A DNA stretch of 64,000 nucleotides, from assembly GCA_039105265.1 (NCBI GenBank), contig JAPFFF010000017.1, positions 558,001-622,000 on the forward strand, given 5' to 3'. Position 1 is the stretch's first letter. Each line of letters begins with the position of its first letter. Source of the stretch: Tritrichomonas musculus (Eukaryota; Parabasalia; Tritrichomonadida; Tritrichomonadidae). The notes under the pieces were generated by a model that saw nothing but the letters and a program-made list of their open reading frames with translations, was not told the DNA's origin and ran no database searches. A program made the translations under genes and the position numbers. This document shows, piece by piece, positions 26,195-36,339 of this stretch.

Positions 26195-27517
26195 TTAAGA
26201 GTATAACAGTTTACGGTTTTGTAAGAACACCATGTCCATTGTGAATACTATTTCATCGTTAAATGACACTGGAATGTCTACGAAATCTTTATTGTACAAT
26301 TCAATCCAAAACTTATCATCGTTATCATTCACTTTATAATACTTAATAGGAATGAATGTCTCGTTAGTACGTCCGATGATATTACGATTTGATTGATTCG
26401 CAAATGAAGCTGCTACTTCACATTGTAAATCAGTTGTAATATGTTTTAAAACCAATTCTCGATGGAACTTGGTTACATAATCCAATCTATTTCGATATGG
26501 ATTCGAAGTCCCGATATTGAAGAAATCAGCTGTGTCACTGTCGAACCTATCCTTTTCAGTCAATCTTCCAGGATTTTCTCGACTAAAAGGTAATGGCAAA
26601 TCATTATCATCATCCCATTTATATAGTTTCTTATATGTGTAATCGTCATAATCGTCTTCTACGGATTCTTCTTCTTCTTCTTCATTATTGTTATCATTAG
26701 TAGATTTTTCGAAAGGTTCATCAGCTCTCGTTATAAGAAAATCGACATTATACACTTCACCGTCATTTCGAAGTGATTTGAATTTAATGAATTGTCCATC
26801 TTCATCATTTACAGCGATTTCGATCATAAAATCTTCACCAATTACATGCTTATCATTTGGATTAATTATTATATTTTGCTTATTCTTACAATTCCAATGA
26901 CTTATTTCTAACCAAAATGGAATATCATTACGTAAACACATTAGATCATAATTATTCCTATCACGATCTAACGCCTCATACGCAGCTATTTTTTCTTCAT
27001 CTGATTTGTTTGAACCACCTATTTCTCGATACAAATACCTATATAAAGTATTATCATTAGCAAATTCGATGACTTGATCGACGAAATCATTGATATCATT
27101 CGTAAGATGCATATGACATTCGATTTTAAATACCTTAACATCGGTTTCATCCATAGTATCAATAACTTGTTGAATTTTGTCGTCGAATATTTCATATTTA
27201 TCTCCGAATAACTCAATAGCTTTATCATTGAAAGGTTCCCATAGATATTTACGAATATATAGATTAAACTTGATTGTATCAGTTTTACGATGTATATTCA
27301 TTCTTCTAATACCAATTATTTTCTCACCAACATTTGAAGTTTTCCATTCGGGTGGATAATCAAAGTAAATTCTATTGAAGTGTTGAATACCGTTTTGAAA
27401 ATATATGTCATCACCATTCTCGTCTTTACTTACAAGAGCATCAACTGTTGAATTATAAACCGTTTCGATTGGTAACGGAATGTGTTCATCTTGTTGTACC
27501 TCACGTCGATAACTCAT
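26195..27517 (-). CDS. candidate minor capsid / virion protein (440 aa)
   Basis: A 440-residue protein whose C-terminus FWIELYNKDFVDIPVSFND, followed by EIVFTMDMVFLQ, closely fits the final strands of Polinton minor capsid (penton) proteins. A very acidic linker (NNNEEEEEESVEDDYDDY) divides it into an N-terminal beta-rich part (1-275) and a C-terminal part. The ATG and the initiator-like TCACTT sit in the terminal repeat, so transcription likely starts at the repeat edge. It heads the leftward cluster ahead of integrase and ATPase. The penton assignment is by pattern and remains tentative. Confidence 0.6.
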   Translation of the reverse strand: MSYRREVQQDEHIPLPIETVYNSTVDALVSKDENGDDIYFQNGIQHFNRIYFDYPPEWKTSNVGEKIIGIRRMNIHRKTDTIKFNLYIRKYLWEPFNDKAIELFGDKYEIFDDKIQQVIDTMDETDVKVFKIECHMHLTNDINDFVDQVIEFANDNTLYRYLYREIGGSNKSDEEKIAAYEALDRDRNNYDLMCLRNDIPFWLEISHWNCKNKQNIIINPNDKHVIGEDFMIEIAVNDEDGQFIKFKSLRNDGEVYNVDFLITRADEPFEKSTNDNNNEEEEEESVEDDYDDYTYKKLYKWDDDNDLPLPFSRENPGRLTEKDRFDSDTADFFNIGTSNPYRNRLDYVTKFHRELVLKHITTDLQCEVAASFANQSNRNIIGRTNETFIPIKYYKVNDNDDKFWIELYNKDFVDIPVSFNDEIVFTMDMVFLQNRKLLYS

Positions 27518-27519
27518 TT

Positions 27520-27525
27520 AAGTGA
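27520..27525 (-). promoter_or_regulatory. Inr-like element at inner edge of right TIR
   Basis: Mirror copy of TCACTT at 5656-5661, two bases before the ATG (27517) of the 440-residue capsid-type gene. Confidence 0.55.
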
Positions 27526-27540
27526 AACCAAAAATAAACA

Positions 27541-27873
27541 TCACTTACTCTTCATCAGTTCGATCTTGGTCATATTCGATGTACGATCTATCAATCGATC
27601 ATTAACACATAAAGAGTATCGTTTGTTCATATCATCTACTAAACAATACACATGTGAATTCCATCTAACTTGATAATTCAATGGTCCATAACCCGGTGTA
27701 TATACCTTTCGTTGACTTGGACTGAAGAAGTAGACACGTTTACGGAACATATGCGTTCCATTACATGTAGACCATATTCGTTTAATATCATTCGGATACC
27801 TATCTGGAGTAATGAAATGATAACTCTCTGGTTTAAACCCGAAATCGTCATAGTACATGAAGTACTCACTCAT
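27541..27873 (-). CDS. terminal-repeat protein, right copy (110 aa, unknown)
   Basis: Identical in sequence to the gene at 5308-5640, encoded in the right terminal repeat on the opposite strand. Both copies have a complete frame and the same initiator-like TCATTC. Downstream, after its stop, the repeat gives the promoter and start of the 440-residue gene at 27517. Confidence 0.7.
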   Translation of the reverse strand: MSEYFMYYDDFGFKPESYHFITPDRYPNDIKRIWSTCNGTHMFRKRVYFFSPSQRKVYTPGYGPLNYQVRWNSHVYCLVDDMNKRYSLCVNDRLIDRTSNMTKIELMKSK

Positions 27874-28049
27874 TTGGAATGAAGATAAAAAAGTTAAATG
27901 AATATCGATAGCGTTGTCGTTTACAAATGATCGTTGGAGCTATAGTTTTGGACTATCATAAGGGGTCAGCGATGGCGGAAATGGCTGATTCACGCGTTAG
28001 ACTGGGCGTATGGTACGTAGTACCAGGAGCACAGTCTAATACATCTACT

Positions 28050-28054
28050 TATCC
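28050..28054 (+). repeat. target-site duplication of P1, right copy
   Basis: tatcc, identical to 5127-5131. It fixes the right end of the Polinton at 28049. Confidence 0.85.
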
Positions 28055-29180
28055 GCCGTCAGAACAATGGCTTTATACGTTTTGCCAAAAGCACGAAATA
28101 ATATTAAAAAATCAAGAAACATTGGAAGCACTCAGAAGATCTCATGGAAAAAAATCTATTATAAATTGTTTTTATTCAAAAAACCAGCAAATTTTCAGAA
28201 AAGATCCACGTTTGATATGGAACGTGGATGAGACTAGCTCAGCTTCTAATAAAAAGTACAAGGTTTTATGCCAAAAAGAAATGTTACCATTAACAGAAAT
28301 AGAAAATTTAAGCGAGCACTATACCGGACTTTTCCCTTTTAATGCAAGTGGAAATAAATTAATGCCAACTATAATTTTACCTAATATTTGTTATTTACCA
28401 AACGAATTGAAAGGTTTACAAGCCCACTTTTTCAGTCAAAAAAGTGGCTGGATGACCAATTTTTTATGGAACGCATTTTCTATATTCTTTTCTCATGACA
28501 TATCAAAATTCAGATTATCACTACCAGTCGAGATTAGATGGGATGAAATATTATTATTGGTGGATTGCCACGGATCGAGGATTAGTTCTTTCGCAATCGA
28601 ATATTTAAAAATTTTTAATATTACTTTAATCACTTTACCTTCACATACAACACATATTCTGCAACCTTTCGATGTTTGTGTTGCTAAAAGTCTCAAAAGT
28701 CGAATTTCAAAATACTCATATAGTCCTATATATAATATTCAAGCAATAAATTTTAATTCAAAAAGAAAAAAAGTACGATATTTAACGGTTTTATCAATGA
28801 TAGATGCTTGGTCAAGCTTAGATCCTCAGATTTTAAGAAATGGTTTTTATTATACAGGAATTTATCCTTTTAACCCAAAAATGGGCCTAAACAGTAAATA
28901 CGTAACCGAAAATATAAACGATCAAGAAATTTTTCAAAGCAAACGAAATACATTTGATATTTCTAATAGGAATTTGTCATCAAATGATGAAAGATTACGA
29001 ATAGGAAATCATTATTACAATCAGAACTTTTTAAACGTTGATCAAATTCCGAAACCAGATAAAAATAATGTAAATTTTTATTTATATTCTCAAACAAATA
29101 TTAGTTCTGGTAAGGTCTTATCTTCAGTTCCAGCAATGATATCATTAAATATGCTTGGCAATTTATCAATATTATATTAA
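28055..29180 (+). pseudogene. Tc1/pogo-like transposase, 3' part with DDE domain
   Basis: Continues the transposase after the Polinton. It holds the DDE/D catalytic core: WNVDE (first Asp), LLLVDCHGS (second Asp), and ILQPFDV (third Asp, 35 residues after the second, so DD35D). The LPSHTTHILQPFD string is typical of pogo/Tigger-type DDE transposases. The open frame technically starts at an ATG at 27927 in the Polinton repeat, but those first residues are not transposase. No internal stops are seen down to the TAA at 29180, so the gene was probably intact when P1 landed. The joined gene would be 524 codons plus stop. Confidence 0.88.
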
Positions 29181-31066
29181 TTTACTACATTTAAGCATTA
29201 TTTAAAAAGAAATCTCAATTTTCATTTGCTCTTATTTTTAACCTTTTTTTAGTTTTTATTTTTAATTGAATATCCTTTCCTAATTTAAAACTTAAGAAGC
29301 TGACAGACATTATTATTCCAAATATTTATGAAATATCTAAGATATGAATAAAAAATTAAAACTTGCTTTTATTATTTGCTCTAAAAGAAAGAAATACTCT
29401 TTATAAAATTTATTTTAATGATTAAATTGCAAAAAAATCATTTTATTATTTCTGAAGGGATAGAATTTTGAATAGTATCGGAAAAAAATTGAATGCTGCC
29501 AAAAAAATTTTCAATTCTGCCAAAAATAATTTTGATAGCTGTTAAAAAAAATTCAAAGAATTAAAAAAAAATTCAAACAAACATTGATTTTTATTCAACT
29601 TTACTATTTAATAATAATAATAAATTGCAAATACGTGTTGTTTATAATTAATATTAAATTTGAATTAAAAGAAAAAAAATTAAATAAATTTTCACAATTT
29701 TTTGAATAATATCTCAAAAATGTCTGAGATTAATTGAATGTGTATGAGATTCAAATATTGACGGTATAAGATAAAATTTTTTTAATTTTCTCAAATTGTA
29801 TTCTCAATTAATGAAAATATGAGCCATTTTCTAATTAAAGGTTTCCATGGATGGTTACCGTTACTAATCGGTAAACATTTAAACGTTCTCTACCGTACCT
29901 GTTTTACCTTTAAAACTGCCAGTATATGGTAATACCAGTACACGTACCGATTTACCGGGAGAAATATTACCGTAAATGAAGTGAAGCTTTCAGTAAAACA
30001 TCAGTATTTATTTTTTGATGATATTATAGCATAATCTTCAAAAAATCATTCTAAATTAAATATGTTTGATGCTTGTTATAATGTCAAATTTGAATACCAG
30101 TTTCATTATATAATTCTATTTTATTTCATTATTTAAATTCTATTTTATATATAATTATTTTAGGCCTAAAAAATATTAAATGTCATAGCTTAAAATTTTT
30201 ACTAAATATTATAATTATTATATCAATATAGAATTACTGCTAATTACCAGTAATCATAAAAAAAAATAAATTTTACTACTTTTATGAAAAAAATCGGTAC
30301 GAAATTTTTACTGGTAAAAATTTCTGCTAAGAAGTATTCATACGATAAGTCATAATTCAAAATTTGTGATATATTATTCAAAGCCTGGGTACAATCAGAA
30401 AATTTCTGTATGCATTTCAATTGGATTTTGGAATTATATCATACAAAAACCTTTACTTTTTGTGTTCCTTTATTTTTTAAAAAATAAACTCAATCTAAAT
30501 TGACTTTATCAATTCAATTTTTAATTTATCATTAGTTTTTCAATACGTATTTTTTTTTTAATCGCGAATCATCTACATGATATTGTTTTAAAAAGATTTT
30601 TCACATAAATAATCGGCATCTCCCTTCAAATTTTTCTTTTCTCCATGAGCTCTTCTTATTAAGATATCTTAACTGAGATATAATAATAAAAAATTATATA
30701 GAATATATAACATATTTTTTTTTTTCATTGAATTGAAATAATGCTTGATTAATGATATCAGCATATAAATGAAAAATGATATCAGCATTAAAATGATAAA
30801 TCTAAGTTTCATAAATATCATATTTTTAATTTCTAAAATAATATCAAAATAATCAACTCAAATAATACTTATCATAAATATATCAATCAATATTAGCTAT
30901 ATTAATTATCAAAATTATTCATCATCAAATATCATAATAAATATTATTTTAATCAATATGAAAAAATTGGTGGAAGAAAAAAAAAAAATATTCTTATTAT
31001 TAAAAATAAATTAAAACAATAATTTACATACAAAAAAAAAAAAAATAAAATAAATAATAATATCAA
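29181..31066. other. transposon tail and AT-rich spacer
   Basis: No gene. Up to 29766 this is the 3' flank of the Tc1-like element; beyond that is spacer. Between 29840 and 30330 several accagta/tactggt and cggta/taccg pairs occur on both strands, perhaps a decayed inverted-repeat element. Nothing else can be supported. Confidence 0.55.
29712..29766 (-). repeat. right terminal inverted repeat of Tc1-like transposon
   Basis: Inverted partner of 4446-4500, ending GACGGTA followed by the TA duplication. Its divergence from the left copy contrasts with the identical ends of P1, so the outer transposon appears older than the Polinton insertion. Confidence 0.85.
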
Positions 31067-34000
31067 TTAAATTGGCATAACAGGTAAGATCCATTCAGGA
31101 AGAGCATAAAAGTCAGGACGACTATCATTATCATTATCAACGATATCAACATGAACATCATCATTAACATGGTCATTATTATTAACATTAACATTAGACG
31201 GACTGTTTGTGTTTTCATTCAATAAGAAAGTGACTCTTTTCTTTCTTTTTTCCTGTTTTTGAATGAACAAGAAGCTCATATCTTCTTTATTAACACTTGC
31301 GAAATTGAGCAATTCAAAGTCGATGTACAATCTGCCCATTGTTCCATAAAGGCAGATATCATGAGCTCTCAAAACCGGCTTTCCAGCAGCAATTGTGTTT
31401 ATATTAACATCAGGATTACTTTCAGGTGTGAGAGAATAGCAAGATATCTTCCCCATTGTAGCAGCAATAATAGCATTTGATTGGTGAGTCTGATTAAACA
31501 AGTCTGACAAGAACAAGAAAATTTTTTTCTTTGTAACAAGAAAATTATTTTCATCAAAAACGACATCATTTTCAGTTTCGTTTTCGTTGCTGCTAAAATA
31601 GCACAAAGCGGTGTAGTACATTGCACCACACGACAATCTTCTAATTGTCCAACCTTTGTCGTTATTTGAGTGAAAAGTTTCTTCAACTTGATTGAATAAC
31701 GAAAAAGATTCTTCAGGCTTAAAAATGCCATTTTCAAGCTTAACTTCAATGTAGACTGCGTTGTGAAGAATGATTAAATTATTCTTTGATAACGATACAT
31801 TAGAATCATTATTGTAACCGATTTCAAAATCGAAAGGGAAATTGAATCGGTTCACAATTTTATTCAAATTTTCTTTGATGCTTTCAATTCCAGAATTTTC
31901 TCTTAAAACAATCAAATCTTGTTGATTTTTGTTGTTTTTAATCTCAGTGATTTCAACGTCTCTCGGATTGACTTTCAGCATTCTTTTCTTCATAAAAATA
32001 TCATTGAAGTTTTGACCAACAAGTTGCCTTGTTGTCAATTTTGTGAACTTTTGAACACGCCAATTTGAATCAATGATGATGTTGTTCTCGTCTTTGACAA
32101 CTGCTGCAAAAGGAAGAAGATCCAAGCATTCAGGAATTTTGCCACTTTCAAGGATGTGTCTCATAATAACGATAAAGCGTTGATCTTTAGTAATTCGTCG
32201 TCTCAAAAGAAGAGACGCACCGTAGAACCAAATTTTCTTTCTTTTGTGAATGTAAGCGTAAAGAGACAAGAAAATGAAAGAAAAAATGATTGACAAAATC
32301 GTGATATACCAATCGGTGAAAGTATTCTTCATCATCTCAATAAAGCACATCTCAATTGCTTGTGGGAAGCTCTTTTGAATGAATTCAACAAAAGTGTTCA
32401 TATAAACATATCTCATGTATAATCCTTTGAATGATTCTGGCGTGAAATGAGTAATGTTCTCAGTACCAAAAGTCGCCCAATCATTGATGATTGTCTCATA
32501 CGAAAGTCCATCTTTATTAAACCAAATGTCAATCAATGGAATTGAATTAAAACTTTGTGGAAAGCCTTTTGAAAAAGTCAGCCAATTGACAAAAAAAATA
32601 ATTTCGCGACAAAAAAGTGAAATCAAATCATTAATTGGCATGTCAGAAACAGAAGAGTTGTAAATCAAATTGGTAAGATTCTTAAATGAATAAGAATCAG
32701 CTACACTTGAGAAATAACTAGAAGGTTTAACACTAAACAATCCTTTTGAAATGGGCTGCGCTTCTATTTTATCTCTTTGTGTTGAATCCGTCAAATTATT
32801 CATGATTAAAAGAAGAATGCTCGACATCACTTCTTGAATACGAATCGAAATCAAACCAGTTGAAAAAGTAATGTTTGAGAAATCTCTTGATTTCTTTTTT
32901 AATGAATCAAGAGGTAATGAATGTCCATAATACATCATTACAGTGCAACTCAAAATTAGCAAAAAAATCAGAAATTGAACAAAAAATGAAAACGAAAAAT
33001 CAGTTCTTTCAGTGAAGTTCTTATTGGAACCAGAACAGCTTATGTGTGCAACTGCTTTAAGGAAGTAATTATGCATCCTTCGCTCAAATATGAAATAAAA
33101 AAGAATGAAAATAACAATAAAAATAGACAAATAAATCAATAAAATTGCATAATCAGGCAATTTCAACGTGTAAATATCATGATAATGATCAATTTTCAAA
33201 TTGGCTTCCATTTTGATTTGTTCAGTGAAATATAAACTGTCATAATAATAACATTTCCGGCTTTTAAAGGTCGAATCTTCAGGTAACTTGTAGTTCGCAA
33301 TGAGTGAATTTGAAATTGTTGGACAATTCTTTAACGTGGTGATGTTTGTTGTTGGAATTGGAATTTTATCAAGTTTATCATAAAGATTAAAACCATAATA
33401 AAAAGAAGGAATCTTTGAAGACCGGAAAACTCGAGCTTCACCGATTGGAATTGCGAGAATTGTTGAAATTACTTCCGTGTTTGGATAAGTAATAAAACTA
33501 TCCAAAGTGGAAGCAAGCTGGCCAGAAACGGTCAATGCCATCATCATCAAATCGAAGATATCGACGATTTCTTCTAATGATTCACGTGTCTCGTGGTTGG
33601 AATTGACACCGAAGATGATTGCCGATAGAAATGTCAAAACCGTTATGATAACAAAAAGGATTAAAATGGGCCGAATGTTGATATATTGAAAAGAACGAAA
33701 GTACTTTTCAAGTTCACTTTTAGCCGGCCTTTTTTTGACCATATTTTTGTTGATGAGCGGTTGAGTATTGAAAAAGTGGGACTTGTTATGAAAAGTGGAC
33801 AAACGGATCTCAAATTCTGAGAAATCGGTGGTTGAAACTTCAGAATTAGACGGTTGTGAATCCTGGTTCATTTTCAAGCTCAAATTCATGCTTGATTGAT
33901 CTGATGACGGTTTTGACACATCATTGAAAACGATCTGTTGGTTATGGTCAAAAGATTCGCCATTAACCGTTTGTTTTTTTGGAATTTCGATGAGATACGT

Positions 34001-35707
34001 CAACAGTCCTTTCCGTGGATAAACAAACATGTCAAGCGCGTTTGGATGGATCTTCTGCGCAGAAGGCATTGCGAGCACGTCTATTACGAAGCTGTGCCAC
34101 AAATTTTGAATGCTTTCAACCTCTTTGAAAATTGAGCCGTACATTGAAAACTCGTTGGAGATGTCCTTGATTGCTTGGCCGAGTTGGTAGATATTCAATT
34201 GTTTTGAATCATTTTCAGTCCAAAAAGTGTCAAGTATCTCTTCCGCTCTTGCCTTTTCTTGCTCGAGACGATGACAAACGTCTGAAATGGTCAAATCTTC
34301 TTTTTTCTTGTCATGCTTGTGATTGGTGGTTGACTCGGCTTCTTGTTCTTTCTTGTCCCCTTCACCTGTGTCACTTTTTGACTTGATTTTGTCCCTTTTT
34401 ATCATGTTCTCAAAAAGTTTGTATTGAAATGCCATGTATTTAAGTGGATTCAGATCAAACGGACTAAGTAGGGTTTTCGGAATAATGATCGACGATAAAT
34501 CAATGCCTGTATAAATGGAAAGACGAACAACATCCGTGATTAAATCAGGTGAAAATCGGTTTTGAACTAAAAATTGTATAAAATTGGGATCTGCAATACT
34601 TGTACTGGAAAATGTGATCCCATTCCGTAATCTAAAAAGGGCTTCATCAGCATTTCGAATTTTACTTGTTGGAAAATCTTTAGTATTATTATTATATGAT
34701 AAATCAGATTTGATTTTTTCATTCCCTGGACCAATTATCAAATATGATACTAGGCCTACGGATAAGAATAATATAAATGCCGCAATTGATGATTGAAGAA
34801 ATGATATTTTAACCCATATATTAATTATTGTATTAGCGCCAAGTAAAATTGAATCGAGAAGAATTTTTAGAAAACAAAATTTTCCTGTCGAAAATATAAA
34901 AACTGTATATTTAAAACGATAAATTGACCATATTCCATAAATAATCCCTAGTGCGCCAGATATTGTCGTATAAACATCAAATTGACCAGACCGAAATGTA
35001 AAAAGAAGAGAAACTGTAAAAAAATAAATTAAATCGATGGTACGAAATGGCGTATTCCAATAAGCAAAAAAACTATTTTTCAAAATGAGTGAGTAATTAA
35101 CAAAATAGGTATATATTAGGTGATTGATTAATAATAAAATGGCACTTATCAGCACGTAAATGCTCAAAAGAATTCCATCCCGTGATTTAATTCCCTTACT
35201 TTCATTTGTAATTATGTTCGCCCCAAAAAAAATTCCAAGGATAGGAACCATAATTATTGGGAAGTACATAACTGTAAAATGTAGAAATGTTGCCGTTTTA
35301 TGATTCAAATATTTGTTTGATTTGTAACTAAAGAATTTATACCATTGATAAATAACGAAAAAAAAGATGGTAATATTAATCAAAATAGTAGCTTGTTGAA
35401 GACCAAATCGTATTTCAATAAATTTCGGTGAATTTTGTTCTCCATTCGAAACAAATCTATTGACTGTCGTAAAAAAATTGCTAGGAAATGATTGCATAAA
35501 AATAATAAAATCCATAATTAAAAAGAAAATGATCCACAGAATGAAATCGATATATTTATTGATCAATGAATAACTTTCGATATCAAGGAACAAAAAACAG
35601 TTTTTGTGAGAACTTATAATTGAGTCGATTTTCGATTCTGGTATTATCGAGTTAAGAAGATCCCTAATCGATTGATTATTTTCTTCAAAAGGGGTCTTCT
35701 TTAACAT
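31067..35707 (-). CDS. multi-pass membrane protein with PAS and degenerate cyclase-like domain
   Basis: A 1546-residue host protein. The N-terminal 330 residues hold about eight hydrophobic helices; others are near 675-700, 865-890, 925-950 and 1140-1160. Long polar regions lie between. A PAS-like sensor domain spans about 1185-1240 (LPFAAVVKDENNIIIDSNWR). The C-terminal part (about 1330-1480) has the outline of a class III nucleotide cyclase (ATMGKISCYSL, then AAGKPVLRAHDIC and GTMGRLYID), but the metal-binding and substrate residues are not evident. Trichomonads have many proteins of this layout, usually annotated as adenylate/guanylate cyclases. This one may be a pseudo-cyclase or sensor. 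TCATAT five bases upstream supports the start. Confidence 0.72.
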   Translation of the reverse strand: MLKKTPFEENNQSIRDLLNSIIPESKIDSIISSHKNCFLFLDIESYSLINKYIDFILWIIFFLIMDFIIFMQSFPSNFFTTVNRFVSNGEQNSPKFIEIRFGLQQATILINITIFFFVIYQWYKFFSYKSNKYLNHKTATFLHFTVMYFPIIMVPILGIFFGANIITNESKGIKSRDGILLSIYVLISAILLLINHLIYTYFVNYSLILKNSFFAYWNTPFRTIDLIYFFTVSLLFTFRSGQFDVYTTISGALGIIYGIWSIYRFKYTVFIFSTGKFCFLKILLDSILLGANTIINIWVKISFLQSSIAAFILFLSVGLVSYLIIGPGNEKIKSDLSYNNNTKDFPTSKIRNADEALFRLRNGITFSSTSIADPNFIQFLVQNRFSPDLITDVVRLSIYTGIDLSSIIIPKTLLSPFDLNPLKYMAFQYKLFENMIKRDKIKSKSDTGEGDKKEQEAESTTNHKHDKKKEDLTISDVCHRLEQEKARAEEILDTFWTENDSKQLNIYQLGQAIKDISNEFSMYGSIFKEVESIQNLWHSFVIDVLAMPSAQKIHPNALDMFVYPRKGLLTYLIEIPKKQTVNGESFDHNQQIVFNDVSKPSSDQSSMNLSLKMNQDSQPSNSEVSTTDFSEFEIRLSTFHNKSHFFNTQPLINKNMVKKRPAKSELEKYFRSFQYINIRPILILFVIITVLTFLSAIIFGVNSNHETRESLEEIVDIFDLMMMALTVSGQLASTLDSFITYPNTEVISTILAIPIGEARVFRSSKIPSFYYGFNLYDKLDKIPIPTTNITTLKNCPTISNSLIANYKLPEDSTFKSRKCYYYDSLYFTEQIKMEANLKIDHYHDIYTLKLPDYAILLIYLSIFIVIFILFYFIFERRMHNYFLKAVAHISCSGSNKNFTERTDFSFSFFVQFLIFLLILSCTVMMYYGHSLPLDSLKKKSRDFSNITFSTGLISIRIQEVMSSILLLIMNNLTDSTQRDKIEAQPISKGLFSVKPSSYFSSVADSYSFKNLTNLIYNSSVSDMPINDLISLFCREIIFFVNWLTFSKGFPQSFNSIPLIDIWFNKDGLSYETIINDWATFGTENITHFTPESFKGLYMRYVYMNTFVEFIQKSFPQAIEMCFIEMMKNTFTDWYITILSIIFSFIFLSLYAYIHKRKKIWFYGASLLLRRRITKDQRFIVIMRHILESGKIPECLDLLPFAAVVKDENNIIIDSNWRVQKFTKLTTRQLVGQNFNDIFMKKRMLKVNPRDVEITEIKNNKNQQDLIVLRENSGIESIKENLNKIVNRFNFPFDFEIGYNNDSNVSLSKNNLIILHNAVYIEVKLENGIFKPEESFSLFNQVEETFHSNNDKGWTIRRLSCGAMYYTALCYFSSNENETENDVVFDENNFLVTKKKIFLFLSDLFNQTHQSNAIIAATMGKISCYSLTPESNPDVNINTIAAGKPVLRAHDICLYGTMGRLYIDFELLNFASVNKEDMSFLFIQKQEKRKKRVTFLLNENTNSPSNVNVNNNDHVNDDVHVDIVDNDNDSRPDFYALPEWILPVMPI

Positions 35708-35711
35708 ATAT

Positions 35712-35717
35712 ATATGA
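35712..35717 (-). promoter_or_regulatory. Inr-like element of the PAS/cyclase-like gene
   Basis: TCATAT on the minus strand, four bases before ATG, fitting the trichomonad initiator consensus. Confidence 0.5.
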
Positions 35718-36339
35718 TTTATTTGAACTTTTGAATAAATTCATCTTATCTGATTGATTTTCACCTTTTAATTTCACCTAAATGGTAAATTTTGATTTGA
35801 ATACAATTAAACTTTTGATTAAATTTTTTTTATAACGATTAAATTTAAAAAGAATTTCTATGAGATTAGTTTATATATTAAGAAAAAGTGAAATTATAAT
35901 TTTTTAAAAATTGTATATATAAAAATTCAATTGTTTTCTTTTTTATCTTCTAGTATTACATTGGAAACATATATTTTTTCAAAATATATACGTTATATAA
36001 TAGTAAAATAAAAAAATTACTTAATTTAATGATATAAAATATATTTAATTAAATGGTAATTATTTCTTATTATACAAAAGTTTTTCATTTAATGATTTTA
36101 TAAATTATTATATGCTTTTTTTAATGAAAAACAAAATAATTCAAGAAATAATATAATTGGTGATAATATGATCAAATAATGATGCCAATTAAGGTGGAGC
36201 TTTTTATTTTAGAAATAATCGTTTAAGATTTTAAAATCAAATAACAAAGATTTGTTGATTTTAAATTTTCTTTTTATGAAAATAAATAATATAAAATTAA
36301 ATGATAAACACAAAAACAAATAACAACAACAATATTAAA
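35718..36339. other. AT-rich intergenic spacer
   Basis: No gene, RNA or repeat recognised; homopolymer-rich DNA between two leftward genes. Confidence 0.6.

Larger units (their letters stand above)
5132..28049. mobile_element. complete Polinton/Maverick element P1 (22,918 bp)
   Basis: Bounded by identical 538-bp inverted repeats and a 5-bp target duplication, with termini AGTAGATG...CATCTACT that agree with the AG tip usual in Polintons. It holds the family hallmark set: protein-primed polymerase B, retroviral-type integrase, A32-like packaging ATPase and double-jelly-roll capsid protein, with accessory genes. The left part reads mostly rightward (replication and regulation), the right part mostly leftward (capsid, packaging, integration). 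All main frames are open, so it may be recently active. No adenain/Ulp1-like protease was recognised. Confidence 0.95.
27512..28049 (-). repeat. right terminal inverted repeat of P1 (538 bp)
   Basis: Mirror copy of 5132-5669. The inner boundary is set where ATGAGT is followed by TAT on this side and GTT on the left. Lack of differences suggests recent insertion or conversion during replication. Confidence 0.95.
4446..29766 (+). mobile_element. Tc1/mariner- or pogo-like transposon split by a Polinton
   Basis: The ends read TACCGTC and GACGGTA and are flanked by TA on both sides (4444-4445, 29767-29768), the TA target duplication typical of the Tc1/mariner superfamily. Imperfect 55-bp inverted repeats lie at 4446-4500 and 29712-29766. 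One transposase gene lies inside, cut by Polinton P1 at 5132-28049. Without P1 and one copy of its 5-bp duplication the element is about 2.4 kb, a normal size for the superfamily. Confidence 0.88.

Noticed and set aside
27927-28049. In-frame extension of the 3' transposase part into the P1 terminal repeat
   Set aside because: The mirror-image sequence in the left repeat reads out of the 5' transposase half; these residues come from the Polinton end, not the transposase.
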